Source: an uncultured Propionibacteriaceae bacterium (lineage in GTDB: Bacteria; Actinomycetota; Actinomycetes; Propionibacteriales; Propionibacteriaceae). From it: a DNA stretch of 46,252 nt. Location: NCBI GenBank assembly GCA_938012815.1, contig CALLVV010000056.1:1-46252 (forward strand), given 5' to 3'. The notes under the pieces were generated by a model that was given only the letters and a program-made list of their open reading frames with translations, had not been told where the DNA came from and did no database searches. The first letter of the stretch is position 1. Every line of letters starts with the position of its first letter. This document shows positions 1 through 7,242 of this stretch, piece by piece. The position numbers were made by a program, and so were the translations under genes.

Positions 1-1119
1 CGCCTGTTTCTCGGCCACTGCCGGACCGACCCCGCGGCCCTCATCGCACATGTTCTTGGCCTGACGCGAGGCGATGTCGCGGGGCACCAGGTTGCCGAAC
101 GCCGGGTAGATCCGCTCCAGGTAGTAGTCGCGATCCTCCTCGGGGATCTCCCGGGGGTCCTTGGCGCAATCCTCGGCCTTCTTGGGTACCCAGATGCGGC
201 CGTCGTTTCGCAACGACTCCGACATCAGGGTCAGTTTGGACTGGGTGTCGCCGTGCACGGGGATGCAGGTGGGGTGGATCTGCGTGTAGCAGGGGTTCCC
301 GAAGTAGGCGCCCTTGCGGTGGGCGCGCCAAGCGGCGGTGGCGTTGCATCCCATGGCGTTGGTCGAGAGGAAGAACACGTTGCCGTAACCACCGGTCCCA
401 AGGACCACGGCATCGGCGGTCCACGCCTCGATCTTGCCGTTGACCATGTTGCGGGTGACGATGCCGCGAGCCCGGCCATCGACGACGATCAGCTCGACCA
501 TCTCGTGACGCGAGTACATCTTGACGGTGCCCGCCTCGATCTGGCGTTCCAGCTGCTGGTAGCAACCGATCAGCAGCTGCTGGCCCGTCTGGCCGCGGGC
601 GTAGAAGGTACGCTGCACCTGCACGCCGCCGAAGGAACGGGTGTCCAGGAGACCTCCGTACTCGCGGGCGAAGGGAACGCCCTGGGCGACGCACTGGTCG
701 ATGATGTTGGCGCTGACCTCGGCCAGCCGGTAAACGTTGGTCTCACGGGCGCGGTAGTCGCCACCCTTGACCGTGTCGTAGAACAGCCGGTAGGTGGAAT
801 CGTTGTCGTTGCGGTAGTTCTTCGCAGCGTTGATACCGCCCTGGGCCGCGATGGAGTGGGCCCGGCGGGGGCTGTCCTGGTAGCAGAAGTTCAGGACGTT
901 GTAGCCGGCCTCACCGAGGGTCGCGGCGGCTGCGCCACCGGCCAGGCCGGTGCCGACGATGATGACGCTCAACTTGCGCCGGTTCGCCGGGTTGACGAGG
1001 CGGGCCTGGAACTGGCGGGTCTGCCAGACTTTGTCGATCTCCACAGCGGGGGCTTTGGTGTCGACGATGTCCTCACCGTCGATCCAGTAATCGGCGGGGT
1101 TGAAATTCGTGGTCGTCAT
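1..1119 (-). CDS. sdhA: Succinate dehydrogenase flavoprotein subunit, 3' part outside window
   Basis: Flavoprotein subunit of succinate dehydrogenase/fumarate reductase. It oxidises succinate to fumarate on the inner face of the membrane and hands electrons to the iron-sulfur subunit and then to quinone through SdhC. The first 373 residues are present; the rest, and presumably sdhB, lie beyond base 1. The FAD-binding motif GTGLAGG is at residues 56-62. RRAHSIAAQGG follows, with His88 at the position that usually holds FAD covalently. Later motifs include LGTGGYGNVFFLSTN and QIHPTCIPVHGD, typical of the substrate and cap regions. The ATG at 1119 starts 8 bases after the sdhC stop, so the two are one operon. 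The N-terminal extension before the Rossmann fold suits the actinobacterial and epsilonproteobacterial-type enzymes that pair with a single five-helix cytochrome b. Confidence 0.96.
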   Translation of the reverse strand, partial: MTTTNFNPADYWIDGEDIVDTKAPAVEIDKVWQTRQFQARLVNPANRRKLSVIIVGTGLAGGAAAATLGEAGYNVLNFCYQDSPRRAHSIAAQGGINAAKNYRNDNDSTYRLFYDTVKGGDYRARETNVYRLAEVSANIIDQCVAQGVPFAREYGGLLDTRSFGGVQVQRTFYARGQTGQQLLIGCYQQLERQIEAGTVKMYSRHEMVELIVVDGRARGIVTRNMVNGKIEAWTADAVVLGTGGYGNVFFLSTNAMGCNATAAWRAHRKGAYFGNPCYTQIHPTCIPVHGDTQSKLTLMSESLRNDGRIWVPKKAEDCAKDPREIPEEDRDYYLERIYPAFGNLVPRDIASRQAKNMCDEGRGVGPAVAEKQA

Positions 1120-1127
1120 GGTGCTGC

Positions 1128-1838
1128 TCACTTCAGGATTCCGAACTGGACACACAGGGGCATGATCATGAATCCGGCGTAGAGCGCGACGGAGACGACC
1201 AGCGCGATGATGTTCAGCCACTTGCGGGAATTGGAGGACAGGTTTCCACCCAGCGTGGCGAAGGCGCTCCAGAAACCGTGCCTGATGTGCATGCACACGA
1301 ACAGGATGGAAACGGCGTACAAGGCGGTGATCCACCACTGCTGGAATCCGGCCAGCACCATGGTGTGCGGTTCGGCAGCGTGACCGCCCAGGATGCCGGG
1401 GACGACGGTGAACTGGACCAGGTGGAAGATCACGAAGAGAAGAATGATCACGCCGCCCCAGCGCATGGTGCGGGAGGAGTAGCTCTGGGCCTGACGTTTG
1501 GTGACCTGGTACTTGTCACCACGATTCTTGATGGTCTTCGCCGACAGTGTCGCCGCGGACCAGATGTGAAGAACGATGGCCAGGAGCAGCGCCGCCCTGA
1601 ACACCCATATGAACTGCCCTGCCGGCATGACCGGGTACAGGATGCCACCATCCTCGGTGGCGCCCTTCAGCCAGTGGGCGTAGTGATCGAAGGCTTCGTA
1701 GCCGACGAACATCTTCAAGTTGCCGTACATGTGCACGAGCAGGAAGACGATCAGGATCAGACCGGTTACCGCCATCAGGGCCTTCCGGGCGACCGTGGAC
1801 CGCAACGCTCGTTGATGGATAGTGAGTGATGTTGCCAC
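1128..1838 (-). CDS. sdhC: Succinate dehydrogenase cytochrome b558 subunit
   Basis: Membrane anchor of the succinate dehydrogenase complex that carries haem b and reduces menaquinone. The 236-residue product has five hydrophobic segments, starting with a stretch around ALMAVTGLILIVFLLVHMYG and ending with ALYAGFMIMPLCVQFG. Histidines sit at the helix positions where haem ligands are expected (LLVHMYGN, VLHIWSA, VIFHLVQ, CMHIRHGFWSAF). The start is taken as GTG at 1838 because the -10-like box TAGAGT lies 7 bases upstream, which suggests a leaderless message. The frame is open further upstream to 1919, but that extension is basic and cysteine-rich and unlike the family. It is first in an sdhC-sdhA(-sdhB) operon. 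Confidence 0.93.
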   Translation of the reverse strand: MATSLTIHQRALRSTVARKALMAVTGLILIVFLLVHMYGNLKMFVGYEAFDHYAHWLKGATEDGGILYPVMPAGQFIWVFRAALLLAIVLHIWSAATLSAKTIKNRGDKYQVTKRQAQSYSSRTMRWGGVIILLFVIFHLVQFTVVPGILGGHAAEPHTMVLAGFQQWWITALYAVSILFVCMHIRHGFWSAFATLGGNLSSNSRKWLNIIALVVSVALYAGFMIMPLCVQFGILK

Positions 1839-1845
1839 GAAGATC

Positions 1846-1851
1846 ACTCTA
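1846..1851 (-). promoter_or_regulatory. -10 box of a probable leaderless promoter for sdhC
   Basis: Reads TAGAGT on the minus strand (TANNNT class), followed by 7 bases and the GTG start at 1838. The transcript would begin at or next to the start codon. No good Shine-Dalgarno sequence lies before this GTG. No convincing -35 is seen. Confidence 0.5.
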
Positions 1852-1972
1852 GCTGCCTTCCAGCGCTGTTTCGCACACCGGGTCCGGTTAAGGGTCGCCC
1901 CGTCGCAAAAATGCGGCAAACCCGCACCCAGAAGGGGTTTTACGCTACCTGAAAGGGACGAAAATATGTCCG

Positions 1973-2674
1973 TCAGGAACCCTCACCGAACAGGTCCGGG
2001 CGGCGCTGCCGGGTGCGCTCCAGGGCCTGTTCCCGACGCCATGTCGCGATGGCCGCGTGGTTGCCTGACAGCAGGATGGGAGGCACCTCCCGGCCCCGCC
2101 AGACAGAGGGCTTCGTGTAATTGGGGTACTCCAGCAGCCGGTGTCCGGGAGCGTGTGATTCCTCCACGAGCGAGTCCGGGTTCCCGATCACCCCGGGGAT
2201 GAGCCGCACCACTGACTCGGTGATGGCCAGCACCGCCACCTCTCCGCCGTTCAGAACGTAGTCGCCAAGGCTTACCTCAATGAAGTCGTAGCTCTCCGCA
2301 CAGTGATCCAGCACCCGCTGATCGATGCCCTCGTAGCGTCCGCACACGAACACCAATCTTTCCCGGGTGCTCAATTCGTGGGCCAGGGCCTGGTCCAGCA
2401 CCCGGCCTGCCGGGGTCGGCACCACCACCGTCATGGGGGCGGGGTTGAGGTGTTCCATGGCGTCCAGGGCCTCGCCCCACGGCTCAGGTTTCATCACCAT
2501 CCCGGCCCCTCCACCGTAGGGGGTGTCGTCGGTGGTGTGGTGCCGGTCATGGGTCCACCAGCGAAGATCGTGGACGGCCAGGTCGACGATGCCCGCATCG
2601 ATGGCCCTGCCAACCAGCGACAATGAGAGCGGCGCCACGTAGTCGGGAAAGATCGTGATGACGTCAATCCTCAT
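1973..2674 (-). CDS. trmD: tRNA (guanine37-N1)-methyltransferase
   Basis: Methylates N1 of G37 next to the anticodon with S-adenosylmethionine, which prevents +1 frameshifting on the ribosome. The 233-residue length is normal. The N-terminal MRIDVITIFPDY, the loop YGGGAGMVMKPEP, the knot segments VFVCGRYEGIDQRV and SLGDYVLNGGE (SPOUT trefoil knot, SAM pocket) and the C-terminal ESHAPGHRLLEYPNYTKP are all present. The ATG overlaps the rimM stop by four bases (ATGA), so translation is probably coupled. It is last in the rpsP-khpA-rimM-trmD ribosome and tRNA maturation operon. Confidence 0.97.
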   Translation of the reverse strand: MRIDVITIFPDYVAPLSLSLVGRAIDAGIVDLAVHDLRWWTHDRHHTTDDTPYGGGAGMVMKPEPWGEALDAMEHLNPAPMTVVVPTPAGRVLDQALAHELSTRERLVFVCGRYEGIDQRVLDHCAESYDFIEVSLGDYVLNGGEVAVLAITESVVRLIPGVIGNPDSLVEESHAPGHRLLEYPNYTKPSVWRGREVPPILLSGNHAAIATWRREQALERTRQRRPDLFGEGS

Positions 2675-3189
2675 TCGCTCTCCTCCAGCAGCCCACCCAC
2701 ATCCGCGAACTGCACCTCTCCTGCCGCGAGATCGACCCGGGGTACAAGGGCCGACACGAAAGGAACCAAGCGCCTCCCTGAAGTTGTCTCGACCGCCAGG
2801 CAGTCCTGCGCCGGCAGGTGCAGCACCTCCACGATCTCACCGACCTGCCTGCCGTCGGCGCCCAACGCGCGAAGCCCGATGAGCTGACGGTCGAAGTACT
2901 CCTCCGGTTGGCTCGGAGTCTCGTCGGCGGGAACATCGACGAACAGGCGCTCACCACGAAGCGTCTCGACTGCGGTCCTGTCCGGGTACTCCCGGAAGGA
3001 GACCACCAACCTCCCGCGATGCCAGCGGATGCGTTCCAGAACCAGTTTCTTCCCGGATGCGAGACGAAGCCCGGACCCCGGTTGGAACCGGCGTCCGGGC
3101 TCGTCGGTACGCACATCGATGAAGGCGTCACCGCGGATGCCGTGGGCGCGACCCACGATCCCGACGAGCACCTCGACCAGATCGGGCAA
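2671..3189 (-). CDS. rimM: Ribosome maturation factor RimM (16S processing)
   Basis: Assists maturation of the 30S head by binding uS19. The 172-residue protein has the N-terminal RimM beta-barrel (VLVGIVGRAHGIRGDAFIDV near residues 7-26) and the C-terminal PRC-like barrel (EEYFDRQLIGLRALGADG near residue 96, then VPFVSALVPRVDLAAGEV). The stop overlaps the trmD start, and the ATG lies 11 bases after the KH-protein stop, so it is in the middle of a tight operon. The position between a KH protein and trmD is the usual bacterial arrangement. Confidence 0.96.
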   Translation of the reverse strand: MPDLVEVLVGIVGRAHGIRGDAFIDVRTDEPGRRFQPGSGLRLASGKKLVLERIRWHRGRLVVSFREYPDRTAVETLRGERLFVDVPADETPSQPEEYFDRQLIGLRALGADGRQVGEIVEVLHLPAQDCLAVETTSGRRLVPFVSALVPRVDLAAGEVQFADVGGLLEESE

Positions 3190-3200
3190 GGCAGGCCCGT

Positions 3201-3449
3201 TCAGCGGCGACGGGGCCGGTCGACGTCAACGAAGTCAACGCGAACCTGTTCGTTTCCCGCCAGCGCCCCGACCACGGTGCGCAGCGCACTCGCGGTGCGG
3301 CCCTGCCGGCCGATCACCTTTCCGATGTCCTCGGGGTGGACACGCACCTCCAGGAGACGGCCGCGGCGCAGATCCTTGTCACGCACGGTCACGTCATCGG
3401 GATGGGAGACGATCCCCGCAACCAGGTGCTCAAGAGCGTCGGCGAGCAC
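3201..3449 (-). CDS. khpA: KH-domain RNA-binding protein (KhpA type)
   Basis: Small single-KH RNA-binding protein of 82 residues. The KH GXXG loop is visible as VIGRQGRTASALRTVV near residues 44-59. The arginine-rich end (VDRPRRR) is common in actinobacterial members. In other bacteria this family, sometimes with KhpB, binds many RNAs and affects cell division and elongation; the function here is inferred from the family. It starts with GTG, three bases after the rpsP stop, and precedes rimM. The rpsP-khpA-rimM-trmD order is well conserved. Confidence 0.92.
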   Translation of the reverse strand: MLADALEHLVAGIVSHPDDVTVRDKDLRRGRLLEVRVHPEDIGKVIGRQGRTASALRTVVGALAGNEQVRVDFVDVDRPRRR

Positions 3450-3452
3450 GAC

Positions 3453-3902
3453 TCAGGCCTCCTGCTCGGTTGCCTCGTCCTCGGCCGGGGTCTCGGAAGC
3501 GGTCTTGGCTGCTTCTTCCTCAACCTTCTTCTTCGCCTTCGAGATGGCAGGGGCAACAGCGTTGCCGTCCTCGGCCAAGGCCTTCGCGAACTCGGCCTCG
3601 CGGTCGCGCGGTTCGGGTTGCGGAAGGATTCCGGAGGGGATGTCCTCGCCCGTGAATTTCTGCCAGTCGCCGGAACGCTTGAGGATGGCGACCACTGCCT
3701 CAGTCGGCTGGGCGCCCACGGACAGCCAGTACTGGGCGCGTTCGGAGTTGACGCGGATCAACGACGGATCGTTCTTGGGATGGTAGAGACCGATCTCCTC
3801 GATGGCCTGCCCGTCCCGTTTGGAGCGGGAGTCCATGACGACGATGCGGTAGTGGGGGGAGCGAATCTTGCCGAGACGCTTCAGACGAATCTTGGTAGCC
3901 AA
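3453..3902 (-). CDS. rpsP: 30S ribosomal protein bS16 with a C-terminal tail
   Basis: Small-subunit protein bS16, needed for 30S assembly. The core is clear: MATKIRLKRLGKIRSPHYRI at the start, then VMDSRSKRDG and IEEIGLYHPKNDPS. At 149 residues it is much longer than the roughly 80-90-residue proteins of other phyla. The extra part after about residue 95 is rich in Ala, Glu and Lys (SKAKKKVEEEAAKTASETP), as in many actinobacteria, and is probably disordered. The start codon is TTG, supported by GGAG nine bases upstream and by conservation of the MATKIRL start. It is first in the operon with khpA, rimM and trmD. Confidence 0.96.
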   Translation of the reverse strand: MATKIRLKRLGKIRSPHYRIVVMDSRSKRDGQAIEEIGLYHPKNDPSLIRVNSERAQYWLSVGAQPTEAVVAILKRSGDWQKFTGEDIPSGILPQPEPRDREAEFAKALAEDGNAVAPAISKAKKKVEEEAAKTASETPAEDEATEQEA

Positions 3903-4043
3903 GTTCGGAATCTCCTGTTGCTTGTGGGTCTGTGATCAGACGAGTTGGATGGTCAACGAACGGTGCGTGTGGGGCATGCCCGACATTGACCGGATGAACC
4001 GTGCTCGCCGGAGTTAGAGGGCGCCAGCGACAGGTGCGGATGT

Positions 4044-4073
4044 ATTCTGCCAGATTTCTCCGGGCAGTCCCAA
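4044..4073 (-). promoter_or_regulatory. Candidate promoter of the rpsP operon
   Basis: On the minus strand, TTGGGA (4068-4073) and CAGAAT (4044-4049) are separated by 18 bases, a fair sigma-A type pair. It predicts a 5' leader of about 135 bases before the rpsP TTG. The matches are partial, so this is tentative. Confidence 0.4.
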
Positions 4074-4084
4074 CAACTCCCCCG

Positions 4085-4090
4085 TAGGAT
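4085..4090 (+). promoter_or_regulatory. -10 box of a probable leaderless promoter for the metallopeptidase gene
   Basis: TAGGAT followed by 7 bases and the GTG start at 4098. No Shine-Dalgarno sequence is present. It fits the TANNNT-N6..8-start pattern seen at several genes in this window. Confidence 0.5.
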
Positions 4091-4097
4091 CGGTCCC

Positions 4098-4442
4098 GTG
4101 GACATCGGTGAGGAAGACTTCTACGCACTGGTGGAGGAGGCCTTGGACACTCTCCCGGAGGAGTTGCTCGATGGTCTGGACAACGTGGCCATCGTGGTGG
4201 AGGACGAACCGGAGGACGCTTCCGACACCCTGGGCATCTACGAGGGAACTGCCCTGACCGAGCGAGATTCCTCGTGGTTCGGGATGTTGCCGGACCGGGT
4301 GGTGCTGTTCCGCGGTCCCCTGTCGCGGATGTGCGAGGACGAGGACGAGCTGTTCGAGGAGATCGCCATCACCCTGGTCCACGAGATCGGGCACTACCAC
4401 GGCATCGACGAGGAACGGCTCCACGAGCTGGGCTGGGGTTGA
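4098..4442 (+). CDS. Zincin-like metallopeptidase family protein
   Basis: A 114-residue protein of the small zincin family (PF06262 type) with the zinc motif HEIGHYHG near residue 95 and a following Asp-Glu-rich stretch (DEERLHELGW). The two His of HExxH and the later acidic residue are the expected metal ligands. The body is very acidic. Members are widespread in actinobacteria, and their substrates are not known to me. The GTG start at 4098 is chosen because the N-terminal sequence fits the family and a -10-like box lies 7 bases upstream. It is on the plus strand, divergent from rpsP and convergent with the amidohydrolase, with which it shares a terminator hairpin. Confidence 0.88.
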   Translation: MDIGEEDFYALVEEALDTLPEELLDGLDNVAIVVEDEPEDASDTLGIYEGTALTERDSSWFGMLPDRVVLFRGPLSRMCEDEDELFEEIAITLVHEIGHYHGIDEERLHELGWG

Positions 4443-4500
4443 GCCACGCCATGACGAGGTCCCTGCACGTGCGGTCGTGGTTCATCGATGCTTCACATGA

Positions 4501-4527
4501 GCCCGGATCCTCGTGAGGGATCCGGGC
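4501..4527. terminator. Bidirectional terminator hairpin
   Basis: Perfect 10-bp stem, GCCCGGATCC (4501-4510) and GGATCCGGGC (4518-4527), with a 7-base loop. It lies between the convergent metallopeptidase and amidohydrolase genes. There is no clear T-run, which is common in high-GC actinobacteria. Confidence 0.8.
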
Positions 4528-4536
4528 ACTTCCGGT

Positions 4537-5625
4537 TCAGGACACCAGCTGTCCTCGCAAGACCCGGGCCACGGGGTCCTGGAGAGCCCTGGTGTCTGCG
4601 CGCGGATCGGTGCCGGTGACGATCAGGTCCGCACTGGCCCCTTCCGTGAGGGAGTCCGCGCCGAGCCACGACCTGGCGCCCCAGCTCGACGCCTCGATGG
4701 CGAACGCCCCACCGCCGAGCGAGGCCAGTTCCGCAACCTCGGAGAGGATCTCTCCATGGGGCACGACGGTGCCCGCATCGGTGCCCGCGTGGACATCGAT
4801 CCCGGCCTCGACGGCCTTGCCGATGGTCTCCCGTCGGCGCGCGTACAGGGCCATCATGTGATCGGCGAACACCGGATACTTGTCGCGTCCCGGTTCCGCG
4901 TACTGGGGAAACCGGTTCAGGTTGATCATGGTCGGTACCAGGGCGACGCCGCCGTCCGCCATCTGCTGGATCACCTCGTCGCTCATGCCGGTACCGTGTT
5001 CGATGCAGTCGATCCCGGCCGCCACCAGCTCGGCGACGGACTGTTCCCCGAAACAGTGGGCAGTGACCCGGGCGCCCTCCTCATGGGCCACCGCGATCGC
5101 CTCGGCCGCCAGGGCGGCCGGGAAGGAGGGTTCGAGATCGCCCGTGGAGCGGTCGATCCAATCGCCGATGAGCTTCACCCAGCCGTCACCGTCGTGGGCC
5201 TCGTGGCGTATCTGCTCGATGAGGGCCTCGGGTTCCACCTCGACGGCCAGGTGGCGGATGTAACGGCGGGTGCGGGCGACGTGTCTGCCTGCGCGAATCA
5301 GCCTCGGCAGGGTCTCGTCCTGCTGAACCCAACGGGTATCGGAAGGGGAACCCGCATCACGGATCAGCATGGTCCCGGCAGCCAGGTCGGCCTGCGCCTG
5401 CCGGCGTGTCTCCTCGACGCTGACGGCCCCCATCACCCCCAGCCCGATGTGGCAGTGGGCGTCCACCAGCCCGGGGATGATGTAGGCGTCCCGGGCCAGG
5501 GTCCTCGCCCCGGCGACGGGTTCAGCGGTGAGTCTGCCATCGACCACCCAGAAGTCCCGGGGTTCCTCGTCGGGCAGGAAGGTGCCGTGTATGTGCATGG
5601 GCTCCGCAGTCATGGGCGAAAGCAT
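4537..5625 (-). CDS. Amidohydrolase family protein (prolidase/imidazolonepropionase-like)
   Basis: Metal-dependent hydrolase of the amidohydrolase superfamily, 362 residues, cytoplasmic. The metal ligands are visible in order: DAHCHIG (HxH), VKLIGDW (candidate bridging Lys), VTAHCFGE, CIEHGTGM and HAGTDAGT with its Asp. The layout resembles Xaa-Pro dipeptidase-like and imidazolonepropionase-like enzymes, but the substrate cannot be told from sequence. The ATG at 5625 has GGAG five bases upstream; a second Met lies four codons further in. It follows ffh by 24 bases on the same strand and is probably cotranscribed with it, with no obvious functional link. Confidence 0.88.
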   Translation of the reverse strand: MLSPMTAEPMHIHGTFLPDEEPRDFWVVDGRLTAEPVAGARTLARDAYIIPGLVDAHCHIGLGVMGAVSVEETRRQAQADLAAGTMLIRDAGSPSDTRWVQQDETLPRLIRAGRHVARTRRYIRHLAVEVEPEALIEQIRHEAHDGDGWVKLIGDWIDRSTGDLEPSFPAALAAEAIAVAHEEGARVTAHCFGEQSVAELVAAGIDCIEHGTGMSDEVIQQMADGGVALVPTMINLNRFPQYAEPGRDKYPVFADHMMALYARRRETIGKAVEAGIDVHAGTDAGTVVPHGEILSEVAELASLGGGAFAIEASSWGARSWLGADSLTEGASADLIVTGTDPRADTRALQDPVARVLRGQLVS

Positions 5626-5649
5626 AGAGACTCCGGGACCGGGAACGGG

Positions 5650-7188
5650 CTATTTCCGCTGCTGCTCGTCGAACATCTTCTGCAGGTCGGGGGGCAGCTG
5701 GAAGTCGTCGATCGTCTGGGGAGCAGCCTGCGCGGCCCCGGGTTTGATGCCGAGAGCGCGCTCGGCCTCCTGCTGCTTGCGTTTGGCGGGATTACCAGAA
5801 ATCTTCCGCCCACGTTTGCGGGACTTGCCCTGCTGTTTACGTGCCGCACGTCCCCCGCCCATGCCCGGCATTCCGGGCATCTTCCCACCAGCCATTTGTT
5901 CCATCATCTTGCGGGCCTCGACGAACCGGTTGACGAGGTTGTTGACGTCCGAGACCTGCACCCCGGCGCCCTTGGCGATCCGTGCCCTGCGGGAGCCGTT
6001 GAGGATTCCGACGTCATCACGTTCCGCCGGGGTCATCGAGAAGATGATCGCCTCGATCCGGTCCACTTCCTTCTCGTCGATGGAGTTGATGGCGTCCTTG
6101 AACTGACCGGCGCCGGGCAGCATTCCGAAGATCTTGCTCAGCGGTCCCAGTTTCCGCAGCTGCTGCATCTGGGCCAGGAAGTCCTGCAGGCCGAAGCTTC
6201 CCTTGCCCGCGCTGAGTTTCTCGGCCGCCTTGCGGGAGGATTCCGCGTCGAAGTTCTTCTCGGCCTGCTCGATCAGGGTCAGCACATCGCCCATGCCGAG
6301 GATGCGAGAGGCCATCCGGTCCGGGTGGAAGACGTCGAAGTCGGCCAGGCCCTCGCCGTTCGAGGCGAACATGATGGGGTTGCCGATCACCCGGGCGATG
6401 GACAGGGCCGCACCGCCACGGGCGTCACCGTCGAGTTTGGTGAGGACCACCCCGTCGAAGCCGATGCCCTCGTTGAACGCCTTGGCAGTGTTGACGGCGT
6501 CCTGACCGATCATGGCATCGACGACGAACAGCACCTCGTCCGGGCGGGTGGCCGCCTTGATGTCGGCGGCCTGGCGCATCAGCACCTCGTCAATGCCCAG
6601 CCGACCCGCGGTATCGATGACCACCACGTCGTAGAGGCTGCGCTCCGCGTGCTCCAAGGCCTTCCGTGCCACTTCGACCGGATCGCCAACACCGTTTCCG
6701 GGTTCCGGCGCGAAGACGTGCACCCCGGCCCGCTCCCCCACGATCTGGAGCTGGTTCACCGCGTTCGGCCGCTGCAGGTCGCAGGCCACGAGCAGGGGGC
6801 TGTGTTTCTCGGATTTCAGCCAGTGGCCCAGTTTCCCGGCGAGGGTGGTCTTGCCCGCACCCTGCAGGCCGGCGAGCATGATTACCGTCGGTGGTTTCTT
6901 GGCGAACCGGATGGTGCGGACCTGCCCGCCCAGGATGCCGATGAGTTCCTCGTTGACGATCTTGATGATCTGCTGCGAGGGGTTGAGAGCGCGGCTGATC
7001 TCAGTTCCTGCGCAGCGTTCCTTGACGGCGGAGACGAACTGTTTGACCACATCGAGGTTGACGTCCGCTTCGAGCAGGGCTATGCGGATCTCGCGCATAG
7101 TGGTATCAATGTCGGTCTGGCTGAGGCGCCCCTTGGATCTGAGGCCCTTGAACAGATCTGCTAAACGGTCCTGAAGTGTGTCGAACAA
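5650..7188 (-). CDS. ffh: Signal recognition particle protein Ffh (SRP54)
   Basis: GTPase of the signal recognition particle. It binds 4.5S RNA and signal peptides of nascent membrane proteins and docks on FtsY. The 512 residues contain the N domain (helical bundle at the start, MFDTLQDRLADLFKG), the G domain with P-loop GLQGAGKTTLAGKL near residue 108, DTAGRLGIDE and TKLDGDARGG, and the Met-rich M domain ending in MPGMPGMGGG and a very basic KSRKRGRK tail. The start codon is TTG, supported by AAGGA and GGAG just upstream and by the conserved N-terminus. A possible -10 (TATTCT at 7226-7231, minus strand) lies in the 54-base gap after the kinase gene. Its usual neighbour ftsY is 3.6 kb away because a signalling locus sits between them. 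Confidence 0.97.
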   Translation of the reverse strand: MFDTLQDRLADLFKGLRSKGRLSQTDIDTTMREIRIALLEADVNLDVVKQFVSAVKERCAGTEISRALNPSQQIIKIVNEELIGILGGQVRTIRFAKKPPTVIMLAGLQGAGKTTLAGKLGHWLKSEKHSPLLVACDLQRPNAVNQLQIVGERAGVHVFAPEPGNGVGDPVEVARKALEHAERSLYDVVVIDTAGRLGIDEVLMRQAADIKAATRPDEVLFVVDAMIGQDAVNTAKAFNEGIGFDGVVLTKLDGDARGGAALSIARVIGNPIMFASNGEGLADFDVFHPDRMASRILGMGDVLTLIEQAEKNFDAESSRKAAEKLSAGKGSFGLQDFLAQMQQLRKLGPLSKIFGMLPGAGQFKDAINSIDEKEVDRIEAIIFSMTPAERDDVGILNGSRRARIAKGAGVQVSDVNNLVNRFVEARKMMEQMAGGKMPGMPGMGGGRAARKQQGKSRKRGRKISGNPAKRKQQEAERALGIKPGAAQAAPQTIDDFQLPPDLQKMFDEQQRK

Positions 7189-7242
7189 GTCCTTGGCTCC
7201 TTGGATTCCGGGGCGGTGCCTGCCAAGAATACAGGGGAGGTG

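Noticed and set aside
4513..7164. Very long plus-strand open frame (883 codons) opposite the amidohydrolase and ffh
   Set aside because: High GC leaves antisense frames open. The minus-strand genes have all expected motifs, while this frame gives low-complexity Gly/Asp/His/Arg-rich sequence with no domain.
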